Assembly: GCA_044228505.1 (NCBI GenBank)
Contig: JBGAUT010000026.1
Location: 14,490 to 78,489, forward strand
Reading direction: 5' to 3'
Length of the DNA stretch: 64,000 nt
Source: JAEUKA01 sp044228505
GTDB taxonomy: Bacteria; Myxococcota_A; Polyangia; Palsa-1104; JAEUJZ01
Below, one piece after another: positions 1-7,650 of the stretch. The notes beneath the pieces were generated by a model. That model worked only from the letters and a program-made list of their open reading frames with translations, made no database searches and had not been told where the DNA came from. Position numbers and translations under genes: made by a program. Within the stretch, counting starts at the first letter, position 1. Each line of letters starts with the position of its first letter.

Positions 1-68
1 GGTTTGTCACAAGCGCCCAGCCACACTGCGGCGAGCCCAAACAGCCACTTCCAACGATCTGCACGCAT
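1..68 (-). CDS. lipoprotein, N-terminal fragment (runs off left edge)
   Basis: Only the first 22 codons lie in the window. They read as a signal peptide: a charged start (MRADR), a hydrophobic stretch, then the lipobox LGAC followed by Asp-Lys, so the mature protein should begin at this Cys and be lipid-anchored. An Asp after the Cys would favour inner-membrane retention under the E. coli rule, which may not hold here. The start is well supported: a perfect AGGAGG ribosome-binding site lies six bases before the ATG at 68. The body of the protein is outside the window, so no function can be given. Confidence 0.75.
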   Translation of the reverse strand, partial: MRADRWKWLFGLAAVWLGACDK

Positions 69-396
69 CGGGAACCTCCTGCTACGCGGGTTAGGATTGG
101 GAAGCAAAGCACCTATTGTGCCAGCGAGCAAGTCGGCCAGTACCTGGTTCCACTTTCCCGATTACGCCCCCAGTCCAGCGTCAGTAAAGTACGCCGGACG
201 CGGCAATCGACCCTTCAGCGAAGTGCGCCTCCTCCATCAAAAACCTGAGATCACTGCCGTACTTCTGAGTGATCCACCCTGCGCCAACGGGTCTGATGAA
301 CTCGGTCAGCTCACCCCGAGCGATGAAGTCCCCGTCACCAGTCACCGTCGCGCACAAAGGCTGGCGAGCGAGCGATGGCCAAGACATCCAAGCATC
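69..396. other. divergent intergenic region
   Basis: This 328-bp stretch separates the leftward lipoprotein start from the rightward DCC-protein start and must hold promoters for both, but I see no convincing -35/-10 pair. A forward frame is open through it and into the DCC gene, but that extension looks non-coding (no SD, protein-like motifs begin only at 397). On the minus strand a 68-codon frame (181-387) starts with MSWPSL. It has a fairly protein-like composition but no clear ribosome-binding site, so I do not call it a gene. Confidence 0.5.
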
Positions 397-801
397 ATGA
401 CGACGCAACCGGTCACAGTGTACTTTGACGGAGCCTGCCACCTGTGTTCGCGGGAGATCGAGCACTACCGGGACAAGGACCAGAGCGGCAAGCTCTGCTT
501 TGTCGATATCTCTCTGCCGAGCTTCGACGCTCCTACAGTGGGACTCGATCGGCAGTTGGTGCAAAAGCTCATGCACGTCCGTTTGCCCGATGGAACGATG
601 GTCACCGGTGTCGATGCCTTTGTCGCCATCTGGAACGTACTGCCGGGATACTCTGGACTCTCGCGGGTGGCGAAGTTACCCGTCGTGAACCTGATACTAC
701 GCGGGGGATACCACTGCTTTGCCGCGATCCGACCGCTTCTTCCCAAGCGACCCAGCTCCGAGTGTACGGATGGGAGCTGCGCAGTGCGGCTCTCAAAATA
801 G
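397..801 (+). CDS. DCC-family (DUF393) thiol-disulfide oxidoreductase-like protein
   Basis: A 134-residue protein. Near the N-terminus it carries the defining motif of the DCC family, YFDGACHLCSREI, with the Asp-Gly and the C-x2-C pair (Cys 13 and 16) at the usual place, followed by a thioredoxin-like region. The family is about 120-140 residues, so the ATG at 397 gives the expected length; the open frame continues upstream to position 4 but that part has no family resemblance. The C-terminus carries two more cysteines in the tail CTDGSC. The family is predicted to be redox-active; substrates are mostly unknown. It ends 40 bp before the next gene on the same strand, so the two may be co-transcribed. 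Confidence 0.8.
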   Translation: MTTQPVTVYFDGACHLCSREIEHYRDKDQSGKLCFVDISLPSFDAPTVGLDRQLVQKLMHVRLPDGTMVTGVDAFVAIWNVLPGYSGLSRVAKLPVVNLILRGGYHCFAAIRPLLPKRPSSECTDGSCAVRLSK

Positions 802-841
802 AGCAACACAAGCGCGATGGACGAGACTATCGTGAGACGTA

Positions 842-2455
842 GTGACTCGAATTCTTGCGCATCGCCTGGTGGCTCTCTGTGTGGTGGTCGGACTCATCGG
901 ACTACACCTTGCGGATAGCTATGTCTCTCGACTCCCAAATCACGATGGATACTACCTGGTCGCGGTTTCCGACCAGATTCCTGCCGACCAAGTCAGACCC
1001 GGTATCCGCCCGCGACATACCGTGCTGGTAGTAATCGACGGATTGCGCGCAGATCACGCGCTGAAGATGGATTCGGTACGGAGACTTCGCGAAGCCGGAC
1101 AGTGTGGACTTATGCAGGTCGGCTCCGTCAGCGTGTCACGCCCGGTCTATGCTGTTCTATCAACGGGACTTGAGCAGGATCGTACCGGAGCACGCAACAA
1201 CGACGAGACGCGCCCGCTGCGGGTCGAGTCCATCTGGCAGGTCGCTCGGCAAGCAGGGCTGCGGGTGACCGGCACAAGTGAGCTGGAGTGGTGGAAACAG
1301 CTCTTTCCCGATGGCTTCGATTCCTATCGAATCGTTACCCGCGCAGAGGATCACTTCACCACACCAGAGTCCGAACTTGGGGATCTCGCACTGTTTCATC
1401 CCATCTATGTCGATGAAAACGGACATGATTTTGGTGGCCGTAGTCCAGAGTATGCAGCGGCGGCAGTGCGAGCCGATCGAGAGCTGGGACGACTCCTAGA
1501 CCGCCTGGATTTGAAACGCGACCTGGTCATTTTCACAGCCGACCATGGACACACCGATCGCGGAGGTCACGGCGCGGGGGGCATCGCAGTCTCTCAGGTA
1601 ATGACCTGTTTTGGCGGACACGGAATCCGCCCCAAGCCCCCACTGCCATCCGAGCGGATCTGGGAGGAAGTGTCCGACAACCGTCTCATTGCCCCCGCAC
1701 TCGCGGTACTGCTTCAGCTTCGCTTTCCCACACATCTTCGAGCCGGGGAAGACTCCCTTGATTCTATATTTTCACTGCTCGACCCCAGCGTGTTTCCCGC
1801 CGATTACCTCGAAAATCGCCACCTCGCCGTGCAACGTTTCCGACAAGCCAATCAGGCCGCAGTGGCCCAATGGATGGGCGTTCAGAAGCCAGCCAACTGG
1901 AGCGATCTATACGGAAAACTTCGTCGCTGGCAGCTAATCCGTGGGCTCCTCTTGTTGGGTGCATTCGTGGTCTTCGTGAGGGTTGTACCGCGCCGATTCC
2001 GTCCCGCCAGACCACTGTTTTTCGTCCTGTGGTGTCTAGGTACGCTGGCTCTGTGCGTGCTTCTGTACAACGCAGGTCGCGGCAGCCTTGACTTCAATTC
2101 CATCAACACGCGATACACCTTCATCAAGTGGGGTGGCGCTGCGTCGGTATTGGCAGGGCTGCTTTCGATCGGAGTCCACTTCCAGTATCGCAGTAGCCTC
2201 GCGGAGCTCGCAGTCGATCAAGTGAGGGTCTGTCTGCTGCTGTTGGTCCTCAGCTTGGCTCATATCGTCGCCTTTGGCTGGCCGATTGGATTCCCAGTTC
2301 CGGATCCCTTTCTGTTCTTTGTTCCGTTTCTGCTCGGCACGTTCCTCACGTTGGAGTGCATCTTGGGCGCGCTGCTGTGTCTCCGACTTGCCCGCAAAAT
2401 CGACACACACCCCGCGCCCCTTCCCGACAACGCCCACGCTTCCTCCGTTCCCTAA
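842..2455 (+). CDS. alkaline-phosphatase-superfamily membrane enzyme (GPI ethanolamine-phosphate transferase/phosphodiesterase-like)
   Basis: A 537-residue protein starting with GTG, since an in-frame stop lies just upstream at 833. After an N-terminal membrane anchor (about residues 8-25) comes an alkaline-phosphatase-fold domain. VVIDGLRAD supplies the first metal-binding Asp. The segment SRPVYAVLSTG matches the position of the nucleophile Ser/Thr. DENGHDFGG and FTADHGHTDRGGHG supply the remaining metal ligands. The spacing and the last motif resemble the catalytic domain of PIG-N-type phosphoethanolamine transferases and nucleotide pyrophosphatases. From about residue 365 the C-terminus is a bundle of four or five hydrophobic helices, again as in membrane-bound transferases. 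The active site probably faces the periplasm. The natural substrate cannot be told; transfer or hydrolysis of a head-group phosphodiester is the best guess. Confidence 0.72.
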   Translation: MTRILAHRLVALCVVVGLIGLHLADSYVSRLPNHDGYYLVAVSDQIPADQVRPGIRPRHTVLVVIDGLRADHALKMDSVRRLREAGQCGLMQVGSVSVSRPVYAVLSTGLEQDRTGARNNDETRPLRVESIWQVARQAGLRVTGTSELEWWKQLFPDGFDSYRIVTRAEDHFTTPESELGDLALFHPIYVDENGHDFGGRSPEYAAAAVRADRELGRLLDRLDLKRDLVIFTADHGHTDRGGHGAGGIAVSQVMTCFGGHGIRPKPPLPSERIWEEVSDNRLIAPALAVLLQLRFPTHLRAGEDSLDSIFSLLDPSVFPADYLENRHLAVQRFRQANQAAVAQWMGVQKPANWSDLYGKLRRWQLIRGLLLLGAFVVFVRVVPRRFRPARPLFFVLWCLGTLALCVLLYNAGRGSLDFNSINTRYTFIKWGGAASVLAGLLSIGVHFQYRSSLAELAVDQVRVCLLLLVLSLAHIVAFGWPIGFPVPDPFLFFVPFLLGTFLTLECILGALLCLRLARKIDTHPAPLPDNAHASSVP

Positions 2456-2516
2456 CCACTTCCCCAAATGGCCCAGGCTGGCAGTTTTTCGACGGAGTAT
2501 TCTGTGACTTGAGTAC

Positions 2517-4070
2517 ATGCTGTACCGCTACAAGACCTACCAGGATGTTCGGCTGGTGTTTGCACCGGAAGAGCAAGCGGCGACTTTTGGGGGGGATTAC
2601 GACAACTTCACCTATCCTCGCTACGCACTCGATTTCGCGCTGCTGAGAGTCTATGAAGATGGCCAGCCACTGCGGCCCGAGCACTTTCTACGACTTTCGG
2701 ACAAAGCGGCAAATGCCCAAGAGATGGTGATTGCGGTCGGTCATCCCGCTTCGACACAGCGCGGACTCACAGTGGCACAGCGGCAGTATCATCGCGACAC
2801 CCAGAATCCCCTCCAGATGGGGATCTTGCAGAAGCGAATTGCGGCGCTGACGACGTACATGGCGCAAGGGAGCGAGCAGGCGCGACGTGGCAATGCGCTC
2901 CTACGCAATCTCGAAAACACGCAGAAGCGACTCGCAGGTCAACAAGAGGGTCTGCGTGATGTGGTTCAGATGCAGCGACTCCAGAAAGAGGAAGAGGCAC
3001 TGCGCGCAGAAGTGCGCAAGCGTCCGGAGCTACTGCAAAAGTTTGGCGATGCCTGGTTCAAGGTTCAAGCGGTGTATGGGAAGCTCGCGCCACTTGGCAA
3101 ACGAAGTACCTACGTATCGGTTGCGCCATCCAAGCTGCTGACCATGGCGCTGCAGCTACTGCGGCTTCCCGAAGAGATCAAGAAACCGAGTGGCGAGCGA
3201 ATGGAGGAATTCCGTGACTCCCGCTTGCCCGCGCTCCGTCGAGAACTGCTCTCTGCTGCGCCGATCTATGCGGATCTGGAGGAAGCAGTCCTCACTGACT
3301 GGCTTTCGCAGGTGCAGGCCGCGCTGGGCAATGGCGATCCATTTGTGCAAGCGCTACTCGGAGGACAGACTCCGCAGGCGGTTGCACACAAGCTCGCGAC
3401 CGAAGGAAGACTGACCGAGCTAGAGGAACGCAGAGCCCTGTTGGACGGTGGAACCGACAAGATTGCCGCGTCGACCGATCCGCTGATTGTGCTGGCCCGC
3501 AAGCTCGACCCGCAGCTTCGCAAGGTGCGGGAGGAGTACGAACAACAGGTACAGTCCGTTGAACACATCGCCGGAGCGCAGATCGCGCAAGCCCGCTTCG
3601 CGGTCTATGGTGCCGGTATTTATCCCGATGCCACTTATACGCTGCGACTATCGGCAGGAGTGATCAAGGGATACATGAAGGATACTCGTCCGGTTCCGCA
3701 CCAGACGCTGTTCTATGGGCTCCTAGAGCGCTCCCTGAGTCAAGGAGAGCAGGCTCCTTTCGAGCTTCCGCCCAGACTTCGGCTGGGCCTGTACCGACTA
3801 CCGCTGTGGACTCCGCTCAACTTTATCTATACCGCAGACACCATCGGTGGAAATTCAGGCTCTCCGGTGGTCGATCGCGATGGCAAAATCGTCGGACTCA
3901 ACTTTGACAGTAACCTTGAGAAATTGCCAAACCGTTACTACTACCTGCCGGACTCCACGGGCAGCAGAGCGGTTGCGGTTCACAGCGTCGCAATCTTGGC
4001 GGCACTACGGACTCTGTACGACGCCGCTCCGCTTGCTGACAAGCTGGTCGGTCACGCTGCTTCCAAGTAA
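2517..4070 (+). pseudogene. S46-family dipeptidyl-peptidase (DPP7/DPP11-like), N-terminally truncated
   Basis: The 517 residues match the middle and end of S46 serine peptidases. The conserved segment YRYKTYQDVRLVFAPE begins almost at the first Met. The Asp-containing stretch FTYPRYALDFALLRVY follows (catalytic Asp), then a long helical domain, and the nucleophile motif IGGNSGSPV near the end. Family members are about 680-720 residues. The N-terminal 180-200 residues, with signal peptide, catalytic His and half of the chymotrypsin-like fold, are missing. An in-frame TGA at 2505 closes the frame upstream, and the other forward frames there show no S46-like sequence; the preceding gene ends at 2455. 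The remaining product lacks part of the triad and an export signal, so it is very probably inactive. The rest of the frame is intact, implying a recent deletion or an assembly join. Confidence 0.8.
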
Positions 4071-4083
4071 CTTTCAAACGCCA

Positions 4084-4130
4084 GCGCAGGGCCTCTGGAA
4101 CACTCTGGGGGGAGAGCGAGGCCACTGCGC
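4084..4130. terminator. inverted repeat between convergent genes
   Basis: GCGCAGGGCCTC at 4084-4095 is complementary to GAGGCCACTGCGC at 4118-4130 with one unpaired base, leaving a loop of about 22 bases. It lies between the convergent ends of the truncated peptidase (4070) and the lipoprotein (4161), where a bidirectional terminator is expected. There is no T-tract, so this is a candidate hairpin only. Confidence 0.4.
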
Positions 4131-4160
4131 CGACGCCTGAAACCGCAATTTCTCACGCAG

Positions 4161-5285
4161 CTACGGACAAGCAAACAGATTGTCGATCAGACCCTGTGCT
4201 TGGCCCACATTGACCCCGGCTGCTGTTGCTGCCTGCGTCGAAGTTTTGAGCTGATCGGCCTTGGCTGGATCAATTGCTCGCGCTGCGCGGTCCATCAGCA
4301 GACCAATGATGTTCACGAAGTTCAGCGCGGCTTCCTGCGCCTCACCGGTAAGAGTCGGGATCTTACCGATGCGATCTCTCAAGATCAGCGCCATGCCCTT
4401 CGTAAAGGCCTTGTCTACTTGGCTGGCTGCGCGCTGATAGAACAGACTGCAGCTACTCGGCAAATCCTTGTCCAGATCACGCCAGCAGCGTGCAGCGAGT
4501 ACCGAGTCAAACGCCCGATCGTAGGTCTCCTGATCGAGCTGCTGAAAATACAAACCCAGGCCGATGGGCTTGCTCCGCTCTGTGCCGCTCAAGTATCCCC
4601 ACGCGGAATCAACATCTGCTGCGTTATCAAAGCTAGAGGTCCATACCTCTGATTGCGAAGACAGATAGAAGAACCACAACAGGGCGGCTTCGATGCGGGC
4701 CGACTGAACCACCGGCTTCATCCCAGCAATTCCCTTGGTGAAAGCGTCATCAATGATCGGCTTGAGCTTACCGGGTCCAGCGCAGCGATCGGGATTTTGA
4801 GCCGCAACAGTAAGATCGTTGCACGCGAACTTGTTCGAACCCGGAACCTCGGGATAGTGGATGTCTTGGCGACGGGCAACTCGCGATCCAATTCCGTTCG
4901 CGATCGCATACTCGTCACGCGCTGCGGTCATCTCGGCAGCAGAAGGAATCGCTGGATTTTTCCAAAGCTTGGTACCCATCGAAACAAACGCAAGTGTCCG
5001 CGCCGAGGCCCCAGGTGTCGATGTCCCAAACAGCACAAATGCATTTCCGTCAGACACACAGCTTGGCCAAGTGTCATTCTTGCTGGCATTGAATCGTGGT
5101 GCGTAGTCGTCCACTGAGCACTTGCACGAAGAAAGAGTTCCGACAAACGGCTGACACATTGCGGCCGCTGGCTGATCCGCTTTACAGAGAGAAGCAGGAA
5201 GCATATCCATCATCGCTGGTGCGCTTTCGCAGCCCGCAATTCCCAGCAGTGCCCAGAGCCCGATTCCCATAAGTTTCTTGTTCAT
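4161..5285 (-). CDS. lipoprotein of unknown function, linked to TonB receptor
   Basis: A 374-residue protein with a clear lipoprotein signal peptide: MNKK, a hydrophobic core, and the lipobox GIAGC at about residues 15-19. The start at 5285 is chosen because GAAGGAGAA lies nine bases upstream and the signal peptide begins exactly here; the longer frame from 5333 adds an implausible charged leader. The mature part contains several Cys residues (possible disulfides) and a largely helical C-terminal half. I do not recognise the family. It lies 66 bp downstream of the TonB-dependent receptor on the same strand, so it may be a surface or periplasmic partner in the uptake of that receptor's ligand; this is inference from position only. 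Confidence 0.75.
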   Translation of the reverse strand: MNKKLMGIGLWALLGIAGCESAPAMMDMLPASLCKADQPAAAMCQPFVGTLSSCKCSVDDYAPRFNASKNDTWPSCVSDGNAFVLFGTSTPGASARTLAFVSMGTKLWKNPAIPSAAEMTAARDEYAIANGIGSRVARRQDIHYPEVPGSNKFACNDLTVAAQNPDRCAGPGKLKPIIDDAFTKGIAGMKPVVQSARIEAALLWFFYLSSQSEVWTSSFDNAADVDSAWGYLSGTERSKPIGLGLYFQQLDQETYDRAFDSVLAARCWRDLDKDLPSSCSLFYQRAASQVDKAFTKGMALILRDRIGKIPTLTGEAQEAALNFVNIIGLLMDRAARAIDPAKADQLKTSTQAATAAGVNVGQAQGLIDNLFACP

Positions 5286-5351
5286 GATTTCTAATTCTCC
5301 TTCTCGTTTGTTTCTATCCGCCGATCCCAACAATCGGCTCGGCCCACTCGC

Positions 5352-7562
5352 TCAATCAACCTTCATGGACAACATGAATCCCCGCCCAGGTCCGTTTACG
5401 CTCGACCCATGATAGCGGTAGGCCACGTTTCCGATGTTCTCCAACACTCCGCCAAGTGAAACTCGATCGTGTACCCGAAAGCTACTCCGCAGATCCACCA
5501 CCGCAAAGCCAGGCGTTCCGTATTTAGGAATCCGTGCATCGGCATAATCAGAGATCGCCAAGCGGTCCTGCATCGTCGCCCAGCGCAGCCCTGCGGACAG
5601 CTCAAAGCTCTCTCTCTGCCAGACCACCTCCGCCGTGCCATGAAGCGGCGGAACCCGAGACAAGGGAACTCGTTCGCCTAGAATCACTCCAGAGGTACCG
5701 TATCCCAGACTCCCTACGCGAGGACTCTCTCCCCAGGTGTAGGCCAGCGTTCCGCGCAATCGGAATCCCATTGGAATGCGAAGCCGCAGCATAGCCTCGA
5801 CTCCGCGAAGTTCAGATAGTGCTGGCGCGTTTTGAAGCTGAAAGCGCGTCCAAGCACCCACGCATTCCGGGGTTGCAAGCGGACACTCGGTATCGGACTT
5901 TGAGACCTTCAGAACCGCATCATGGAGCAGTGTCTCAAACGCCCAGAGCTGCACCCCCAGCAGCTCATGCTCCAATAATGCTCCCAGCTCAAACGTCGTC
6001 GCCCGTTCGGGATTCAGATTCGCATTTTCAAACTGAAATCCGGGTCCGGTCTGTTGTCGCGCTGTCAGATCATTTAAGTTTGCCGCCCGAAAGGAATGGT
6101 CCGCGTTGAGTCGCAAGGTCAGCACCTTGTGCGGCATCCATGAAACCCCAGCATTCCCTGTCACGGGCAGCCAGCTCTGATTGACTTGGCGACTCCCTGA
6201 TAAGGGCTCTGCTGGGGCTCGCGCCACTACGTAGGACAACCGAACCCCCCCATACAGAGTGACTCCTTTGGGAATGGAGAGCGTACCATCTGCATGCACT
6301 CCGCCGTAGGTGTACGTCGAGCCGTTTAGGTACTGTCCTCGACTGAGCTTGGCCGTCTGCGCAAGGTCCGTAAAAGTTCGGGAAGCCTCCGAGGTAATCC
6401 AATCGGTGTACTGATCAAATCCGTAACGGAACCGCAGCTCAACAGAAGGAAGCACGAGCAGGGGTCGACTCTGTGCCGAAGCCAGAAATCCCAACGTCAG
6501 CACATCATCAACACCCAGCCGAGTCACCAGTACCGACGGATCGTCCAGTCGCTGCCGCTCATGCTGCGCCTGGACAGAGACACTGATCCGCAGCGGCCAC
6601 AGAAAATCCGACAGCTTCCCTTCATAGGTCAGGTAGCCAAGGTGTCGGAACTGCTGTTCATAGGTTAAGCAAGTGCCGCTCGGGGCATAGGGTGGCGGAC
6701 ACTGATCGGTGCGGGGCACATCAAACTGCAAGTAGTGATACGTCGCGAGGGTGAGCCGCTGCGAATCGTCGAGCCGTAGCACCAATCGACCATCGGCGGT
6801 TAGCTCCTTGAAGCCGGTCCCAAGCTGGGTCACACCATCACGGGCGTAGGCCGGGACCATTGGATACAGTCCGATAGGAGTGTTCGGATTGGGATTTTCG
6901 ACGCGCCCACCGCTCTTGAGCTGACCCACGTTGCGATAACCAACCCCGCCCACGAAACCAAGGCTGCCGTCCTTTACCGGACCCGACAGATGAAACTGCG
7001 CCCGCCCACCTAGCTCGTCGTCGGCAGAGGTCGCCCGCAAGTTCACCTGGGGCCGAAACAGCAGCTCTCCGTCTGACACCATCGGATCGATCGGATACGC
7101 CGCAATCACCCCCCCGAGCGCGTCCGACCCATAGCGCGTCGAACCACCGCCTCTCAGGATCTCGATGCTGTCGATCGTCCGCGAGTCGATCGTAAAAAAG
7201 TACTGATTGGGCCCCTGCCGATAGGTCGAGTTGTTGACGCGGATGCCATCGAACAGAAGCAGCGTCTGCTGCCCTGTGAGCCCACGAATGAACGCCGAGC
7301 CCTGCCCGTGCGCGGATTGCTGCACGAACACCCCGCTCTCATAGCGAAGCGCGTCAGGGGCCGAGCGAGGCTGGCGACGCTCGATTTCGCTACGGCTGAC
7401 TGTTCCGTGAGCGCGCTCCTCCGACACCCCGTCTTCACGTCCTGCGCGCACCACCGTCTGAAAGGTATCGTTGTCGGCAACAGCGCGACCCTCGAATAGA
7501 AAGAGCAGCGCCGCCACCACACAGGTGTTTTTCCGACGGCGGACGAGCATGGACCGGCACAT
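5352..7562 (-). CDS. TonB-dependent outer-membrane receptor
   Basis: A 736-residue receptor of typical length. After a signal peptide (hydrophobic VVAALLFLF then ALA-like VADN) comes a plug domain: SEIERRQPRSAPDALRYESG, the FIRGLTGQQTLLLFDG segment and EILRGGGSTRYGSDALGGVI are the hallmark plug motifs. The rest is a repetitive beta-strand barrel ending in a C-terminal strand. The plug resembles that of haem, haemoglobin and cobalamin-type receptors, but I cannot name the ligand. A second Met at 7550 (MLVRR) is an equally possible start; neither has a strong ribosome-binding site. It is followed by a lipoprotein gene and depends on an ExbB-ExbD-TonB complex, probably the one encoded at 27.9-29.8 kb. 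Confidence 0.9.
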   Translation of the reverse strand: MCRSMLVRRRKNTCVVAALLFLFEGRAVADNDTFQTVVRAGREDGVSEERAHGTVSRSEIERRQPRSAPDALRYESGVFVQQSAHGQGSAFIRGLTGQQTLLLFDGIRVNNSTYRQGPNQYFFTIDSRTIDSIEILRGGGSTRYGSDALGGVIAAYPIDPMVSDGELLFRPQVNLRATSADDELGGRAQFHLSGPVKDGSLGFVGGVGYRNVGQLKSGGRVENPNPNTPIGLYPMVPAYARDGVTQLGTGFKELTADGRLVLRLDDSQRLTLATYHYLQFDVPRTDQCPPPYAPSGTCLTYEQQFRHLGYLTYEGKLSDFLWPLRISVSVQAQHERQRLDDPSVLVTRLGVDDVLTLGFLASAQSRPLLVLPSVELRFRYGFDQYTDWITSEASRTFTDLAQTAKLSRGQYLNGSTYTYGGVHADGTLSIPKGVTLYGGVRLSYVVARAPAEPLSGSRQVNQSWLPVTGNAGVSWMPHKVLTLRLNADHSFRAANLNDLTARQQTGPGFQFENANLNPERATTFELGALLEHELLGVQLWAFETLLHDAVLKVSKSDTECPLATPECVGAWTRFQLQNAPALSELRGVEAMLRLRIPMGFRLRGTLAYTWGESPRVGSLGYGTSGVILGERVPLSRVPPLHGTAEVVWQRESFELSAGLRWATMQDRLAISDYADARIPKYGTPGFAVVDLRSSFRVHDRVSLGGVLENIGNVAYRYHGSSVNGPGRGFMLSMKVD

Positions 7563-7650
7563 TCTTGCAGAGCTTGCCTGAAGCGCCTATCAGGTGATCA
7601 CCCGATCGCAAAATCGTTACGGATTCGATCGGAGGCGTGGCGTGGGCTGC

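Noticed and set aside
181..387. 68-codon minus-strand gene between the left-edge lipoprotein and the DCC gene
   Set aside because: Composition is plausible but there is no ribosome-binding site or known motif, and it is divergent and very close to the DCC start; left as a note in the intergenic entry.
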